Numbered from the stretch's first letter, positions 14,479-25,628 are shown. The stretch is 64,000 bases of DNA from Adiantum capillus-veneris (GCA_014529385.2 CM043962.1:86833180-86897179); one strand, 5' to 3'. The notes: generated from the letters alone by a model not told the origin. Numbers and translations are program-made.

Positions 14479-15434
14479 ATGTCACGTGAGCACTTCACTT
14501 GCACTACGTGGATATGTTCTGCCGCAGTCTAGCATGATCCAGTAGCTTAGGACTAAGCCTGGCACCTTTGTGAGCCTCTAGCAAGACATGCATGTCTAGG
14601 CCTGTCTCAGTTGCATTACCCTCTCTTGCACAAAACAGTCATTTTAGCATGCAGACATTTTACCGCGTGAACCACCTCTTATAGGTCATTTATTAATAAG
14701 TGACTTTTCATTTACCCTTGTCGGAATGTAGGTAGGGCAAATGGCTAAAGGAACTATAAAAGAAACCCATTGGGCGCTCAGTAGAGGCAGAAGAAGCAGA
14801 GACACAAGGAGGCAGGCACCCAGCAGCTAGGCAGCACCTCAAGAGCTCTAGCGTTTTCTCCAAGATCAGCCCAGCATTTTCAGCCATAGAAGTTCAGCAT
14901 TTTTCCCTAGTAGCCATCTGGCATTTCCAGCCCAACATCGCCAGCATTTCAGATCAGTTCAGTGTTTCCAGATTCTGATCAGATCAGCGTTTCCCGATTC
15001 AGATTAGATCAACGTTCTCAAATTCAGATCAAATCAGTGTTTCTAGATTCATATCAAATCAGCATTTTCAGACTTCAGCCTTGACATCGTTGTCGTCGTC
15101 GACACAGACCCCAGCAATACGTCGTCATCGATCTCATCATGGTCGACATAGTCCCATCAGTAGCCAGTATACAGCATCAGTAGCATCAGTACCTTAGCAT
15201 TTAGCTTCATTGTACCAGCATTGTGCAAGAATAAAGAAAGTACTCGCTCTGGCAGCAGAGCAAGGGGGCCCTTGAGGGTGGGAGTCGGAATCCCTGTGTC
15301 GTCTCTCTTCTCTCTCTTGCATCTCTCTTTCTTTCAGTTCAGTTCAGTTCTTTCAAGAGAAGTAAAGTGTCCCTTGTGTTTGTGCGGAGTACTAGATCCA
15401 AGCTAAATCTAAAACACTTCCGCTGCACCTGACA
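14479..15434 (+). mobile_element. 5' LTR of an LTR retrotransposon (956 bp)
   Basis: It begins TGTCACGTG and ends CTGACA (TG..CA), followed after one base by a primer-binding site (15436-15447). A TATA box (CTATAAAAG, about 14753) and an AATAAA signal at about 15229-15235 lie in the expected order. The start and a downstream internal block are repeated at 16062-16170, giving the second LTR. There is no sign of the encoded family, because most of the internal region is lost. Confidence 0.85.
14951..15080 (+). repeat. 25-bp minisatellite inside the LTR (5 units)
   Basis: Five consecutive units of the type 'agatcagcgtttcccgattc' plus five bases, with starts at about 14951, 14981, 15006, 15031 and 15056, diverged by substitutions. 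They lie between the TATA box and the poly-A signal, in the presumed transcribed part of the LTR. Confidence 0.85.
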
Positions 15435-15435
15435 T

Positions 15436-15447
15436 TGGTATCAGAAC
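15436..15447 (+). promoter_or_regulatory. retrotransposon primer-binding site (initiator tRNA-Met)
   Basis: TGGTATCAGAAC lies one base after the LTR end. It is complementary to the 3' end of plant initiator tRNA-Met, the usual copia/gypsy primer, with minor divergence at the last bases. Confidence 0.85.
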
Positions 15448-16061
15448 TCTATGCATGCTTCGTCTTCGAGAACTCAAGGGAAGAACCCCAAGTACCCAAG
15501 AACCCAAGGAGAACCAAGAACCCAAAGAACCTCTCTCAATTTTTTTCCCTGAAAGAATCTGAGTCCCGATCTTGGACTTATTAGATCCCATCTTCATTGC
15601 CATGTCTTTGAAGGAAGATCAACATCCGATACACAACAATCCGAATCTTGATCTACTAGCCTCTTATGCGGATATGGAAGGAGTTAGAGACGGGATCCCT
15701 AAACCTCTTCTACATTCGCATGTAGCATGCATCCACTTCTATCGACAAGAAACCCTTGGAAATACCTCCGAGCGCCCTTACCTTTCAACTTCACCTGCAA
15801 TGTTTTCACGACAAGGCTATTCGAGTGGTTGTACTTGCTTGCAAGGCAAAGTCAGCATGAAGGCTGGTATTCTGCGACAATAGTAAGGCTACCTAGCAGC
15901 TTGATTGGTCAGTGTTTACATCGCACCAGATCTACATCCACACTATCCACCCGTTTGGAGGAATCTTCATTGGTTATGCATCCACATGCATCAGCAGCAG
16001 TCACCATCAGAAGTACAGATAGAAGTTCGGCACTTGTGCCTCACCTTTAACGGGGGAATTT
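15448..16061 (+). mobile_element. internal remnant of the 14.5-kb LTR element
   Basis: Only about 0.6 kb separates the PBS from the second LTR. A 103-codon frame (15572-15883) may be the start of gag ('SLKEDQHPIHNNPNLDLL'), but no zinc knuckle, protease or polymerase is present. A 'cgggggaa' purine stretch at 16050-16057 is a plausible polypurine tract. The element has lost nearly all coding capacity. Confidence 0.55.
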
Positions 16062-16170
16062 CACATGCGCAGTTCACTTGTGCTACGTGGACATGTTCTC
16101 CCACAGTCTAGCATTTACCCTTGTTGGAATGTAGGTAGGTCAAAGGGCTAAAGGAACTATAAAAGAAACC
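16062..16170 (+). mobile_element. 3' LTR fragment of the 14.5-kb element
   Basis: It aligns with the 5' LTR: 'ttcacttg..ctacgtgga.atgttct' matches 14492-14533. It then skips about 178 bp and resumes at 'ttacccttgt.ggaatgtag' through 'ctataaaagaaaccc' (14713-14770 in the 5' LTR). It breaks off at about 16170, where another element's LTR begins. Confidence 0.8.
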
Positions 16171-16547
16171 CGGAAGTTTTGTAAATTACGCTGACTGCTT
16201 TTACTTCAGATTTTTGGAAACAGTTGCTTTTGGAACTTTTGCTTTTGATTTTAACTAATTTTGGGGCTCTGCTTTTGGCATCCCTTGTAAGAATAAAAGA
16301 GCCCTAAGGGCCTCACTTCTCAGGGCATCTGGACACAGAGGCAGAGAACAGAGGACCCTGCGGAAGTTGTACTTTGCTCAAAGATTAATATAAAAGAAAT
16401 ACCGGAAGGGGCACCAGTCTTTGGGGCCAATCTCTCTGGGCACAGAACTACGTCAGGCCGTGTCACGACCAAATTGAACTGTGATTTTAAAGTTGTGAAG
16501 TATTTTAAGTAAATCTCTCTCGTGTCGCGACAGAATCTAGACTTAGG

Positions 16548-16842
16548 ACTTCCCAAAGAAATTCGAGACTACTGTCTCGGAAGGAAGTCCAAGTCTATAC
16601 AAAAGTTGATGGGACATGCAAAGCGAGGATTTGCCATACATTCGAGTAGCTTGACTAAGTTGACTTACCCATTAGATGAACCTTCAACAAGTCATAGCAA
16701 AAACAATCGACGAAGAGATAGACGACGTTCACTGACAGAAGACCAAAGAGATGAATATTTCAAAGCAGGAAAGTGTTTTGAATGTGGAGAACAAGGACAT
16801 ATCGCTACACAGTGCCCCAAAAAGGCACAAGAATCAGGATGA
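16548..16842 (+). pseudogene. Ty3/gypsy gag C-terminus with CCHC zinc knuckle
   Basis: Frame: 'GLPKEIRDYCLGRKS', 'IQKLMGHAKRGF', a basic Arg-rich linker, then CFECGEQGHIATQC (CX2CX4HX4C zinc knuckle), then a stop. This is the nucleocapsid end of a gypsy gag. The capsid portion is missing because the preceding sequence is LTR. A diverged homologue of the same stretch lies on the opposite strand at 18326-18634. Confidence 0.85.
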
Positions 16843-17160
16843 CTAGCAGATTGAAAGGACAACACGACGAGGCGATACTCGTTCCAAAACAGATTTTTGA
16901 TGAACTAGCATTTTGCTTTATGAATTTATGAAACAAGACTTTTTGGAAGATGATTTTAAATTTTGAATAAAACTAACGTTTTATGAAAGAATCTGTTAAT
17001 TCTGGACAAAAGAGCAGAATCAAGAATGAGATGATGATGATTTTGGAGCAGTGACAGCTCCCGAATAAACGACTCATGAATCACGACTGATTCAATGAAA
17101 TGAATGACTGGACCACTCTGTTCAATATGAACTTAGTGATGGATTGAGACCCTCGGGAAA

Positions 17161-17290
17161 GATTTCTTGCACACGACAGTGCTTGAGGTGACAGATTTCT
17201 CGCACATGACAGTGCTTGAGGCGACAGATTCTCACACATGACAGTGCTTGAGGAGAATGACTACTTGCACACGACAATGCTTGAGTCGAA
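17161..17290 (+). repeat. about four tandem copies of a 32-bp unit
   Basis: Units of the type 'gatttctcgcacatgacagt' followed by 'gcttgaggcgaca' begin at about 17161, 17194, 17227 and 17258, with small length changes. They lie in the noncoding 3' internal region of the deleted gypsy element. Confidence 0.85.
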
Positions 17291-17616
17291 AATCTCTATA
17301 GACATGATCGCAATATGGGATTAGTTAACCTGACATCAGTGAGGTCCGGAATGGATCTAGATGCGATTACTAAATACGTTGCTGGCAGTCATGGTCTGAG
17401 ATTTGGAATGAATTTTTCTGTGATTGATTTTTCATGTGATGTCATGTGCAGTGATGTGACTGTTGTCTTTGTACATGTGCTAGATGTGTCGTGTCTAGTG
17501 CGTCGATACTAACAGTCAGTGTCTACTAAGACAGTTTATGGCCTCTGTCTATTTTGCAGGCGTAATCGAGGGCGATTACAATTCTTTCAAGAGGAGGCCT
17601 CGTATGTCACAAATTG

Positions 17617-17760
17617 ATGACGTGGCAGTTCTGCCCAAACACACATGCAGACAACAGTACGGATTTTCGGACATGCTGACGTGGCAGGCGGTACGAACGC
17701 TAACGTGGCAGCAATACGAAACACCAGGATTTTCCGCTGACAGGCTGACGTAGCAGGCTG
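17617..17760 (+). promoter_or_regulatory. four ACGTGGCA-type motifs in LTR U3
   Basis: Motifs 'gacgtggca', 'gacgtggca', 'aacgtggca' and 'gacgtagca' occur at about 17619, 17680, 17701 and 17747, three followed by a 'gta(c/g)g'-like tail. ACGTGGC is the G-box/ABRE core bound by plant bZIP and bHLH factors. Their position at the start of the presumed 3' LTR fits enhancer repeats of the U3 region. That role is inferred. Confidence 0.55.
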
Positions 17761-18325
17761 TACGGACATGCCCACTCTTTGCGCTGACAGCCATACGGAA
17801 TTTTCGTAAATTACGTTGACTGCTTTTACTGCACATTTTTGAAAACAGTTGCTTTTGGAACTTTTGCTTTTGATTTTAACTGATTTTGGGGCTCTGCTTT
17901 TGGCATCCCTTGTTGTAAGGATAAAAGAGTCCTAAGGGCCTCACTTCTCAGGGCATTTAGACGTAGACTCTGAGAACGGAGGACCCTACGCGAGTTGTAC
18001 TTTGCTCAAAGATTGATCTAAAAGAAATACCGAAAGGAGCACCAATCTTTGGGGCCAATCTCTCTAAGCACGGAACTACGTCGGGCCGTGTCAACCAAAT
18101 TGAACTGTGATTTTAAAGTTGTGATGTATTTTAAGTGAATCTCTCTCATGTCGCGACAGAATCTATACTTGTTGGGGTGTCCAAGTTTGTTACACCTATC
18201 TGCTGGCAAGTCAATTTCAACGTTAGAACCCTGAGACGCACTATCATCTGATCTCCTTTCTTCTCAACTTGCATCTCGTTCCCTTAGTTAGTCGGAACCG
18301 TCGGACGCACTACTATCTGATTTCC

Positions 18326-19795
18326 TTATTGCTCTGAAATCCTATGATGAGTTGTCATTCGGGTCCCTGATTCATTCTCTGTACTGGAAGACTCTTGCCC
18401 TGTTGAGGTGGATATTGTCATGTTTGTAGGATAAGTCAATGAGCCTGCATGCATTCCAAATCCTTGTTTAGCATGTCCCATGAGTCTCTGAATAGAGTCA
18501 GACTTCTGTTCCAAACAATACTGTCGAATCTCTTTTGACAAACCATAGCAAAACCACTCAATCTGGTCTCTCAAAGCGATCTTCCAAAACGAAGACACTA
18601 GCAGATAAGTATCCCAAAACCTTTGGTCATCCAATGTGTCTTTCTTAGTCGTCCTCAGATGATGTCAAGCCGTGATGACATCTTCTTCATATTCTTTTGA
18701 TATCCAAGTTGACGTGAAAAATCTCTTGAATTTTACCCACGTCATAGGTGCTTCTCTGCGTAACAACAAAGTAGACCACCATGTCTATGCATTTCCTTTC
18801 AAGTAAGATACCGCCCTTCACACGTTCATTAGGAAGAGGATGGGGTGTAGGAGGGCCTCCCATGAGCTTATGGAGGTGATTAACATTTTGACGAATAGGT
18901 GTACGCCATGTGTGTAAGAATAGTGGGTATGTAAGAGATGTGTAAGAGTAGTCAAAGGATGCACTTTTCCCCCCAAAAAGAAGGTGGACAATTTTATGAT
19001 TTTCGGACTTCTATAACTCCCACATATAATCTCCGATTTGAGTGGAGATCATCATAGATCTGCAATCTACTCATCAAGCTCTTTCCATAGATATGCTACA
19101 TGATATGCTTTTACCCGCTAGATTATAAATTCCATTTTGGTGGGAAAATTTGAATTCAAATAAAGTAGTGGTTTTGCCTGTTTGAATTCAAAAGCTATCC
19201 TTTGATTACTTTCTTAAAACTAAAGGTTTGACTTCCTTAAACTACCAAATAAAGAGGCCCTCCTAAACCCCATTCTCTTCCTAATGTTGAGCATTCCGAA
19301 AACCGACCTCCTAAGAAGGCAACGTCAAATTGTTGTATGAACTCAAGGGCTCGATGGGTGTCCTGGTAGCCTGAAAACATGTCTGATGGCCTGACCCCCT
19401 TCCTTGAACTCCTTGGTCTTCTTGCTTATTTGTTCACTGTCAGAAGAGGACGAGCTCTCCTCCTCTAAACTGCTAGATGGCCTCCCATGCCTTCTAGACT
19501 TTTTCAAAAATCTGCTTTTTTTGCTTTTTCTCCGCTTTCCGCCTTTTCTCATCCTCACTCGAACTAGAGGATGACGAACTGTCGGAACTCTCTGAAGACA
19601 AAGAAAATTCTGGGTTATCCTCAAAACGGACACGCTTCTTTGGATCTGCTTGCAATCTAAGTCGACTTCCGGCCCAAATAACTTGGGAAATACGTCGATT
19701 TCCTCTTCTTCCGAGAGTGTTTTGAGCCTTTCATTAACTGGTTCATCTTCGTTTCGAGAGCTTTGTCCAAGTTTTTCTACGAGTACATTTTTCAC
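18326..19795 (-). pseudogene. Ty3/gypsy gag, frameshifted and split by a MITE
   Basis: From right to left: an N-terminal basic, Ser-rich region ending 'EFKEGGQAIRHVF', a frameshift, 'HRALEFIQQFDVAF', then a break at the MITE (18832-19281). After it the frame resumes with 'AVSYLKGNA' (and stops), 'WWSTLLLRREAPMTWVKFKR', 'DDQRFWDTYLLVSSF' and 'IEWFCYGLSKEIRQYC', ending near 18326. The WW..TW.FK pattern is the retrotransposon gag capsid domain. The C-terminal part is homologous to 16548-16842 on the other strand. The KFKEGG-FIQQFD segment resembles the gag at 55389-55853. Confidence 0.85.
18832..19281. mobile_element. 450-bp MITE with 28-bp terminal inverted repeats
   Basis: The left end, GGAAGAGGATGGGGTGTAGG plus 8 more bases (18832-18859), is the reverse complement of 19254-19281 with 26 of 28 matches. 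Both ends are flanked by TA (18830-18831, 19282-19283), as expected for a Tc1/mariner (Stowaway-like) target duplication. The interior is AT-rich and noncoding. It interrupts the reverse-strand gag so that the coding frame reads through if the element is ignored, which supports true insertion. Confidence 0.85.
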
Positions 19796-19985
19796 TTTTC
19801 AGTACTCTACTTTTCTTTCAACTTCCTTTCCGTCCTGAGAGGAGAAAGAATGACCTCTCGCCGTCTCTAGTGAATCTCATCAATTGGGTAAGTCTTCAAA
19901 TGCTTCACATATTTCGGGTTCTGAGAGTACTTCATCAATCATTTTACACACTTGTCAACCTGCCATTGACGGTTGTACTCTGCTC

Positions 19986-21300
<1,315 letters not shown>

Positions 21301-21747
21301 GTGAATGGACGACTTAACGAATACCCCTCAAATACTGTCGCTTTACCTTGAGGCTTTCAGACTATTCCAAGAGTGCACATCAAATCAGCAGGTTGAATCT
21401 GTTGTGGTGCAAGCGTCATGAGCGGAGCCACTCCACCCCTTTGCCACAAATCACCTCGAATGAGATAGAGTCAACCAATTTGTCTTTGATGTTTTGAGGG
21501 GTGCCAATAGGTAGACAATACTCTACCAAGTGACTTTGTATCATATGTACATAGACTGTTTGCTATGATATGAGAAAGATCTGCTTGGAATTCCTTAAAC
21601 TTATAACTAATTGATCGATGGACTCTTGCAAATGTGTGTTTTTCTGAATACATGTGTAAGATGAAATGTCTACAACATTTTATCTTGATTCATGGATGAG
21701 GTCAGCATCCTACAAGTAAGATTTGGCACTATGTGATAATATCTACA
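21301..21747. other. spacer, no gene seen
   Basis: Probably the tail of the gypsy debris followed by unique DNA. No sustained frame or motif. Confidence 0.4.
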
Positions 21748-22632
21748 CTAGAAGTATCTCACACTAATTGCTCCTTTCCCTCCCTCCGACCCTGTAAAGA
21801 AACATGCAAGAACTAGAAAACATACCCTTGACTTCAGCACCTTTGCAATATCATGTTGAAAGCGCATGTAGATCTCCATGCGCTTCGCCTCCTCTTCCAG
21901 CACCAGCTTCATTAGCCGTTCCTGATGCTCCCTGTTTTCTTTCTTGATCTGAATTAAAGTATTGCTCATGCCCCTCATACCGTCATCAAGAACCTTCGCA
22001 AGCCCACTAAGAGAAGCTCGCTTAGGTTCCTTCATTCTCTGAGCCTTGACCCTTGCAATATTAATGCTTCCTTGGTCAAGCCCTTGCTCACTTCCTTCAC
22101 CCCTTTTGATGTTTGGGCCTTTCCTTGTAAGATCCTCATCCACAGCCTCACCTTGAATTTCGGAACCCTGAACCTTTGAGGTCTGGAAGATGCCACTACT
22201 CTCTATTGCTCCAGGGATACCTACACAAAATGGAGTAGAGGACCATAAAGTATCTAGGAGGTCATAGTATTCCCATGTGGACCTAACTCCCCTAGTGGCA
22301 CTAGTCCTTGCTTTTTCTTTCTTGTATTTCTTTTGCAATGTATCTATGTGGTTACGCACTTGCTCACTACTGTAGGAGCCATTCAACTCTTTATTCAGTT
22401 TATTTTTCACAGCATCCCAATCCTTGGCCCTAAGAATGCCCACCCGTACTTGTGTCCACCGCTCCTCGTAGTATTTCAATAGTGTCTCCGTGGACGCTTC
22501 GTCCCACTTGGGAAGAACAGCTCTTGGACGTTTTTGCCCCTTATTAGCTTCATTGGAGCTCCTCCCCTTGCCCATTTCAAAAAACCGCACATTGAAGTGA
22601 CTCATGTTCGAAAGCCTGTGCATTGCAAACAT
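21748..22632 (-). CDS. trihelix / Myb-SANT-like DNA-binding protein
   Basis: An open frame of 294 codons. Residues about 42-130 match the trihelix fold: W43, W59, W72, 'LLKYYEERW', 'DWDAVKNKLN' and 'HIDTLQKKYKKEKA', as in ASIL/6b-interacting-like plant trihelix factors. A basic stretch (31-38) precedes it, and residues about 216-270 form a Glu/Arg-rich likely coiled coil. The second Met (residue 20, MGKGRSS) is an alternative start. After 'KVLKSR' a GTATGT (21825-21820) is a likely splice donor, so the printed C-terminus may be intronic and another exon may follow. It may be a host regulator, or the Myb-like partner of a Harbinger transposon; no transposase is adjacent. It has no internal stops. 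Confidence 0.72.
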   Translation of the reverse strand: MFAMHRLSNMSHFNVRFFEMGKGRSSNEANKGQKRPRAVLPKWDEASTETLLKYYEERWTQVRVGILRAKDWDAVKNKLNKELNGSYSSEQVRNHIDTLQKKYKKEKARTSATRGVRSTWEYYDLLDTLWSSTPFCVGIPGAIESSGIFQTSKVQGSEIQGEAVDEDLTRKGPNIKRGEGSEQGLDQGSINIARVKAQRMKEPKRASLSGLAKVLDDGMRGMSNTLIQIKKENREHQERLMKLVLEEEAKRMEIYMRFQHDIAKVLKSRVCFLVLACFFTGSEGGKGAISVRYF

Positions 22633-22814
22633 ACATGCATGCTTAGAGGAGATGTTTCTCTATCACCTATGCTCAATGCACTTTCATGTTGATAAAATCA
22701 ATGTTTTCAAAAAATGATCTAGTTCCATTCTTGTTAAGTATTGTTGGCTTACGTGTTTCAAGCTGATTCAAACAACACTAGTAACCATTGAATAACACAT
22801 AAAATTGGTGTTGT

Positions 22815-23020
22815 ACACACAATCCATGCAATGACCATACTAGGCACACAATCCAATCAATCCACACAATCACCATGAAAGCCTCAAGAGGATTCAAAGA
22901 GAACACAAACCATTTCGTTATGCATAAGCATTGGTGTTTCAAGGAGAGGATATGCAATGCACACAATCCAAGCAATCCCGTGCAATTACCATACAAGCCA
23001 CACAATCCAAGCAATCCAGA
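22815..23020. repeat. dispersed 'CACACAATCCAAGCAATCC' minisatellite
   Basis: At least five imperfect copies of 'cacacaatccaagcaatcc' occur here, spaced 20-90 bp apart with 'accat' or 'tgcaattaccatac' linkers. They lie 200-400 bp upstream of the trihelix ORF. Any regulatory role is speculative. Confidence 0.7.
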
Positions 23021-23889
23021 CACCATGGAAACATCACATCATGCGTGTGAGTGTCTGGACAGATTTTTCGATGGGAAGTGATGGAGGGGAAAAGACTATG
23101 TGCGCAACTGTAGATCAATGCGACCAACCAGCATGCGAAATTGAAGGGAAAAAACCGTGTTTTCTGTGTATAAAAAACGCATGTACCTGGACACTATTCG
23201 CTGGCTGCACAGTGATGCACCCAAAGGTTGTCTCCTCAATGATGCACAATGATATGCAGCTACTCCTCGATGGTATGCACGGAGTAGAGCTCCCCAAAAA
23301 AAAAAAAACAATCTGCAGCAAACAAATCATGCAGGAGGTATTTCAAATGATGCAAGGAAAGGAACAGTAACACAGCTAAGCGATGATGGAAACTATAGCT
23401 CAATCACAGAAGATTGCTTCAGAAAGTATCACCAGCGCTGCAGCTTCAAGAGCGCTACCCCAGAAGGTGGCAAGGCGCTTCAATGGCGCTGCAATGGGGT
23501 GGTAAAGGGCTTCTTGGGAAAAGAGACGTTGGCAGAGGTAGGGCGCTGACCACCTGCTGACTGGCCCCTCAGCACTAAGGAACACCACCCATATTTAAGA
23601 GGGAGAGGCAATGGGATCAAAGGCGGAGAAGCGGAGTAGGTGATTCAATTTATTTAAAGGAAAGGAAGAGAGAATCAATGGCGATTCTCCTGCAACTTTG
23701 CCGTCGCCAGATCAACGTTAGAACCTAAGTTCGCGCCGCTAGATAAGTTGGGCATATGGTAGAGGAGAGAGAACGGGAGCGTATGGAAGCACTCAGAGGA
23801 GAGAGAAGGGGAGCCGACATGCAGATGCGAACGCAAGATTTGATTTTTTTTTTAATATATGTCGGGCCCCATGGAGCAACGTCACGTAG
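23021..23889. other. upstream/intergenic DNA, no gene seen
   Basis: Short frames only (for example 22957-23370, plus), with no recognisable domain. From about 23590 onward the DNA is purine-rich. Confidence 0.4.
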
Positions 23890-23975
23890 GCGTTGAAGTG
23901 GTTACGAGAGCATTGATAGAGTGTTTGCTAGGTTGGTGGGGGTTCAAATCTGAATAACTCTTTTGTAAGGGTAGT
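23890..23975 (+). mobile_element. possible tRNA-derived SINE fragment
   Basis: 'gaagtggttacgagagc' resembles an A box, and 'ggttcaaatct' 44 nt later matches 9 of 11 bases of the B-box consensus GGTTCGANTCC. No tail or target duplication was defined. This is a weak call. Confidence 0.3.
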
Positions 23976-24121
23976 GGCGCATTCACTTGAGAGGAGAGGG
24001 AAGGAATCTCAGAGAGCATCTTAGGAAGTAATGAATAAAATAAAAGTAGAGCCAATAGGTAGGGGAGCCAAGTAGTATGAGGTACCCAATCCTAGAAAAT
24101 CATAAAATCGCTCATTTGTTG

Positions 24122-24244
24122 GAGCTAGAAAAGGGAAAGGAGAGAGGTAGATAGGAAAGTGAAGGGTGAGGGAGGGAAGACTAATGAGCTAGAAAAGGGA
24201 AAGGAGAGAGGTAGATAGGAAAGTGAAGGGTGAGGGAGGGAAGA
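24122..24244. repeat. exact tandem duplication, 59-bp unit plus 5-bp linker
   Basis: 24122-24180 and 24186-24244 are identical purine-rich units (starting gagctagaaaaggg) separated by ctaat. No divergence is visible, so the duplication is recent or gene-converted. Confidence 0.95.
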
Positions 24245-24936
24245 GGGGACATGCCACGTGCAAAAGGAAGGGTGATAGTAGAGGTGCATGCGTCCACACA
24301 CGTGGAGAAAGTGAGTTGTCAAGCGGTTGGCATGCCCTCTATGTCTCTCTCCCTCCCGGGATAGTTTCCTAGGACTTCAAAATTCTCTTCTTCTTCTTCT
24401 TCTTCTCTCCATGCGACGTCTGCAGGACTCTCCTGGCGTCTAGTTGACCTCTCTCTCTCCCCTATTCTGGAAGCAGCACGACGCTCTGTCTCGGCCAGTT
24501 GCTCTCTCTCTTTGCCTCCCTCGCAAGGCCGCGAAAGGTGAGTCTCTGCGCTCTGCCTCGCTCTCTCTGTCTCTTTGCCTCCCTGGCGAGGCCTCAGGAG
24601 CTTTTCCTCGCTCTCTCTCCGCACGCGACCTAGGCACGCTCTCTCTCTCATTGGATAGTGTGGGTGTAGGCGAGGACGAGTGCAAGCGTCGATGGTTAGG
24701 ATAGAGGCGATGGGATATCATGCTGAATCGCGCGAGTAGAGCCTTAGGGAACAGGGCGGAGTGGGGAAAAGGGAAGAATCTTGCTAATGTTGGATTTCAA
24801 TACCATCCAACCCAGTAGGTCGTCAGTAGAAGATCGAAGTCGTAAAAATCAAATCAAAAACTAAACGTGGACACGCACTAAACCTGGACAGCCTCGGTAA
24901 TTCATGTTAACTTACAATATAATGTTGTAAAAACGG
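24245..24936. other. purine/pyrimidine-skewed DNA with (CTT)n and CTCTCT-GCCTCC repeats
   Basis: It contains a CTT run at about 24386-24403 and two copies of a 'ctctctttgcctccct' phrase (about 24507 and 24576). The Arg/Glu-rich open frames on the minus strand (24319-24721) reflect this skew and I do not support them as genes. Confidence 0.5.
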
Positions 24937-24939
24937 ATG

Positions 24940-25030
24940 TGGGTACACAATACATACGCGGGTGAGGTGGTTAGCCTATGTGACCCTAAACTCGGACAGC
25001 CAGGTCTCGGGTTTCAATCTCCCCGTCGTG
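24940..25030 (+). mobile_element. possible tRNA-derived SINE fragment
   Basis: 'gtgaggtggttagcc' looks like a D-arm/A box, and 'gggtttcaatctccc' about 45 nt later looks like a decayed B box/T-arm. A T-rich stretch follows (actcattttt). The tRNA fold is incomplete, and no second copy is visible in the window. Confidence 0.35.
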
Positions 25031-25116
25031 ACTCATTTTTCACGCTGACCATGTTTAGTACACCTCGAGATCTCGCCCCCCAGCACCGACTGTTGATCCC
25101 ATTTCCCCTCCCCACA

Positions 25117-25554
25117 TTAAATATAGGTGTCACTTAGTGTCAAGGCTGGCCCATTGATTCGTGAGACGCCAGCTCGGCAAACGCCCGCAAGATTGAAGCC
25201 TCGGAGGTGTGTGAAGGAGGCCCTTCGTTCCAGAATCCAATTCAAACGATCTTTGGAAAATGGTGAGGTACACTGTAGATATCCACTTTTGGTTGGGTTC
25301 ACACTAAACTGATGGAGGACACACGGAACGTTGTGACAAGCTTCCGTGTGGACGTTAGTGTTCACATGGGGCGGTCCATAAAGTAGCTCTTCCCCCCAAT
25401 ACATCTTATGCCCCCCCCCCCCCCCCCCCCCCCCCTCTTGCCCAAAGCCAACTTCCACCTTGACACCATTCAAATGGCCACAATTACTTCTAATCGTAGA
25501 CAAGGAGGAGTGTTGTTTTGATGCAACCGATGAAGTAGGCAGTGGATATAACAA
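25117..25554 (-). CDS. unassigned frame, conserved in the duplicate (28495-28806)
   Basis: A 145-codon frame with 'KMYWGEELLYGPPHVNTNV' and 'SKDRLNWILERRA'. The poly-C tract makes a Gly run in it. The second copy keeps the frame for 103 codons without the Gly run. Conservation simply reflects the recent duplication. No domain is recognised, so function is doubtful. Confidence 0.2.
   Translation of the reverse strand: MLYPLPTSSVASKQHSSLSTIRSNCGHLNGVKVEVGFGQEGGGGGGGGHKMYWGEELLYGPPHVNTNVHTEACHNVPCVLHQFSVNPTKSGYLQCTSPFSKDRLNWILERRASFTHLRGFNLAGVCRAGVSRINGPALTLSDTYI
25411..25435 (-). repeat. poly-C tract (G25 on minus strand)
   Basis: 25 consecutive C. The duplicate copy has only a short 'cctcccccctcgccc' at the same place (about 28681), so the run expanded in this copy after duplication, or in the assembly. 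Confidence 0.92.
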
Positions 25555-25628
25555 GGGCGTGGAGGGATTTGGTGGGCCAGCTTCACTTTTCCACGAGGAC
25601 CGGGAACATAAGGTTTGCTTGTGCGCAC

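Larger units (their letters stand above)
16171..18172 (+). mobile_element. internally deleted Ty3/gypsy element with two LTRs
   Basis: 16171-16545 and about 17795-18172 are direct repeats of about 375 bp, diverged by substitutions. The right copy extends leftward to TGTCAC at 17603, preceded by a purine tract (caagaggagg, 17588-17597), so the full LTR is probably 17603 to about 18158 (ending GCGACA) and the left copy lacks its first 185 bp. Only a gag C-terminal piece remains between them; protease, RT and integrase are absent. LTR sequence passes directly into gag, implying an internal deletion or recombination. Confidence 0.82.

Noticed and set aside
24319-24721. Arg/Glu-rich reverse-strand protein genes
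   Set aside because: The composition follows from CTCTCT/GCCTCC-type repeats; several overlapping frames are equally open, which points to low complexity.
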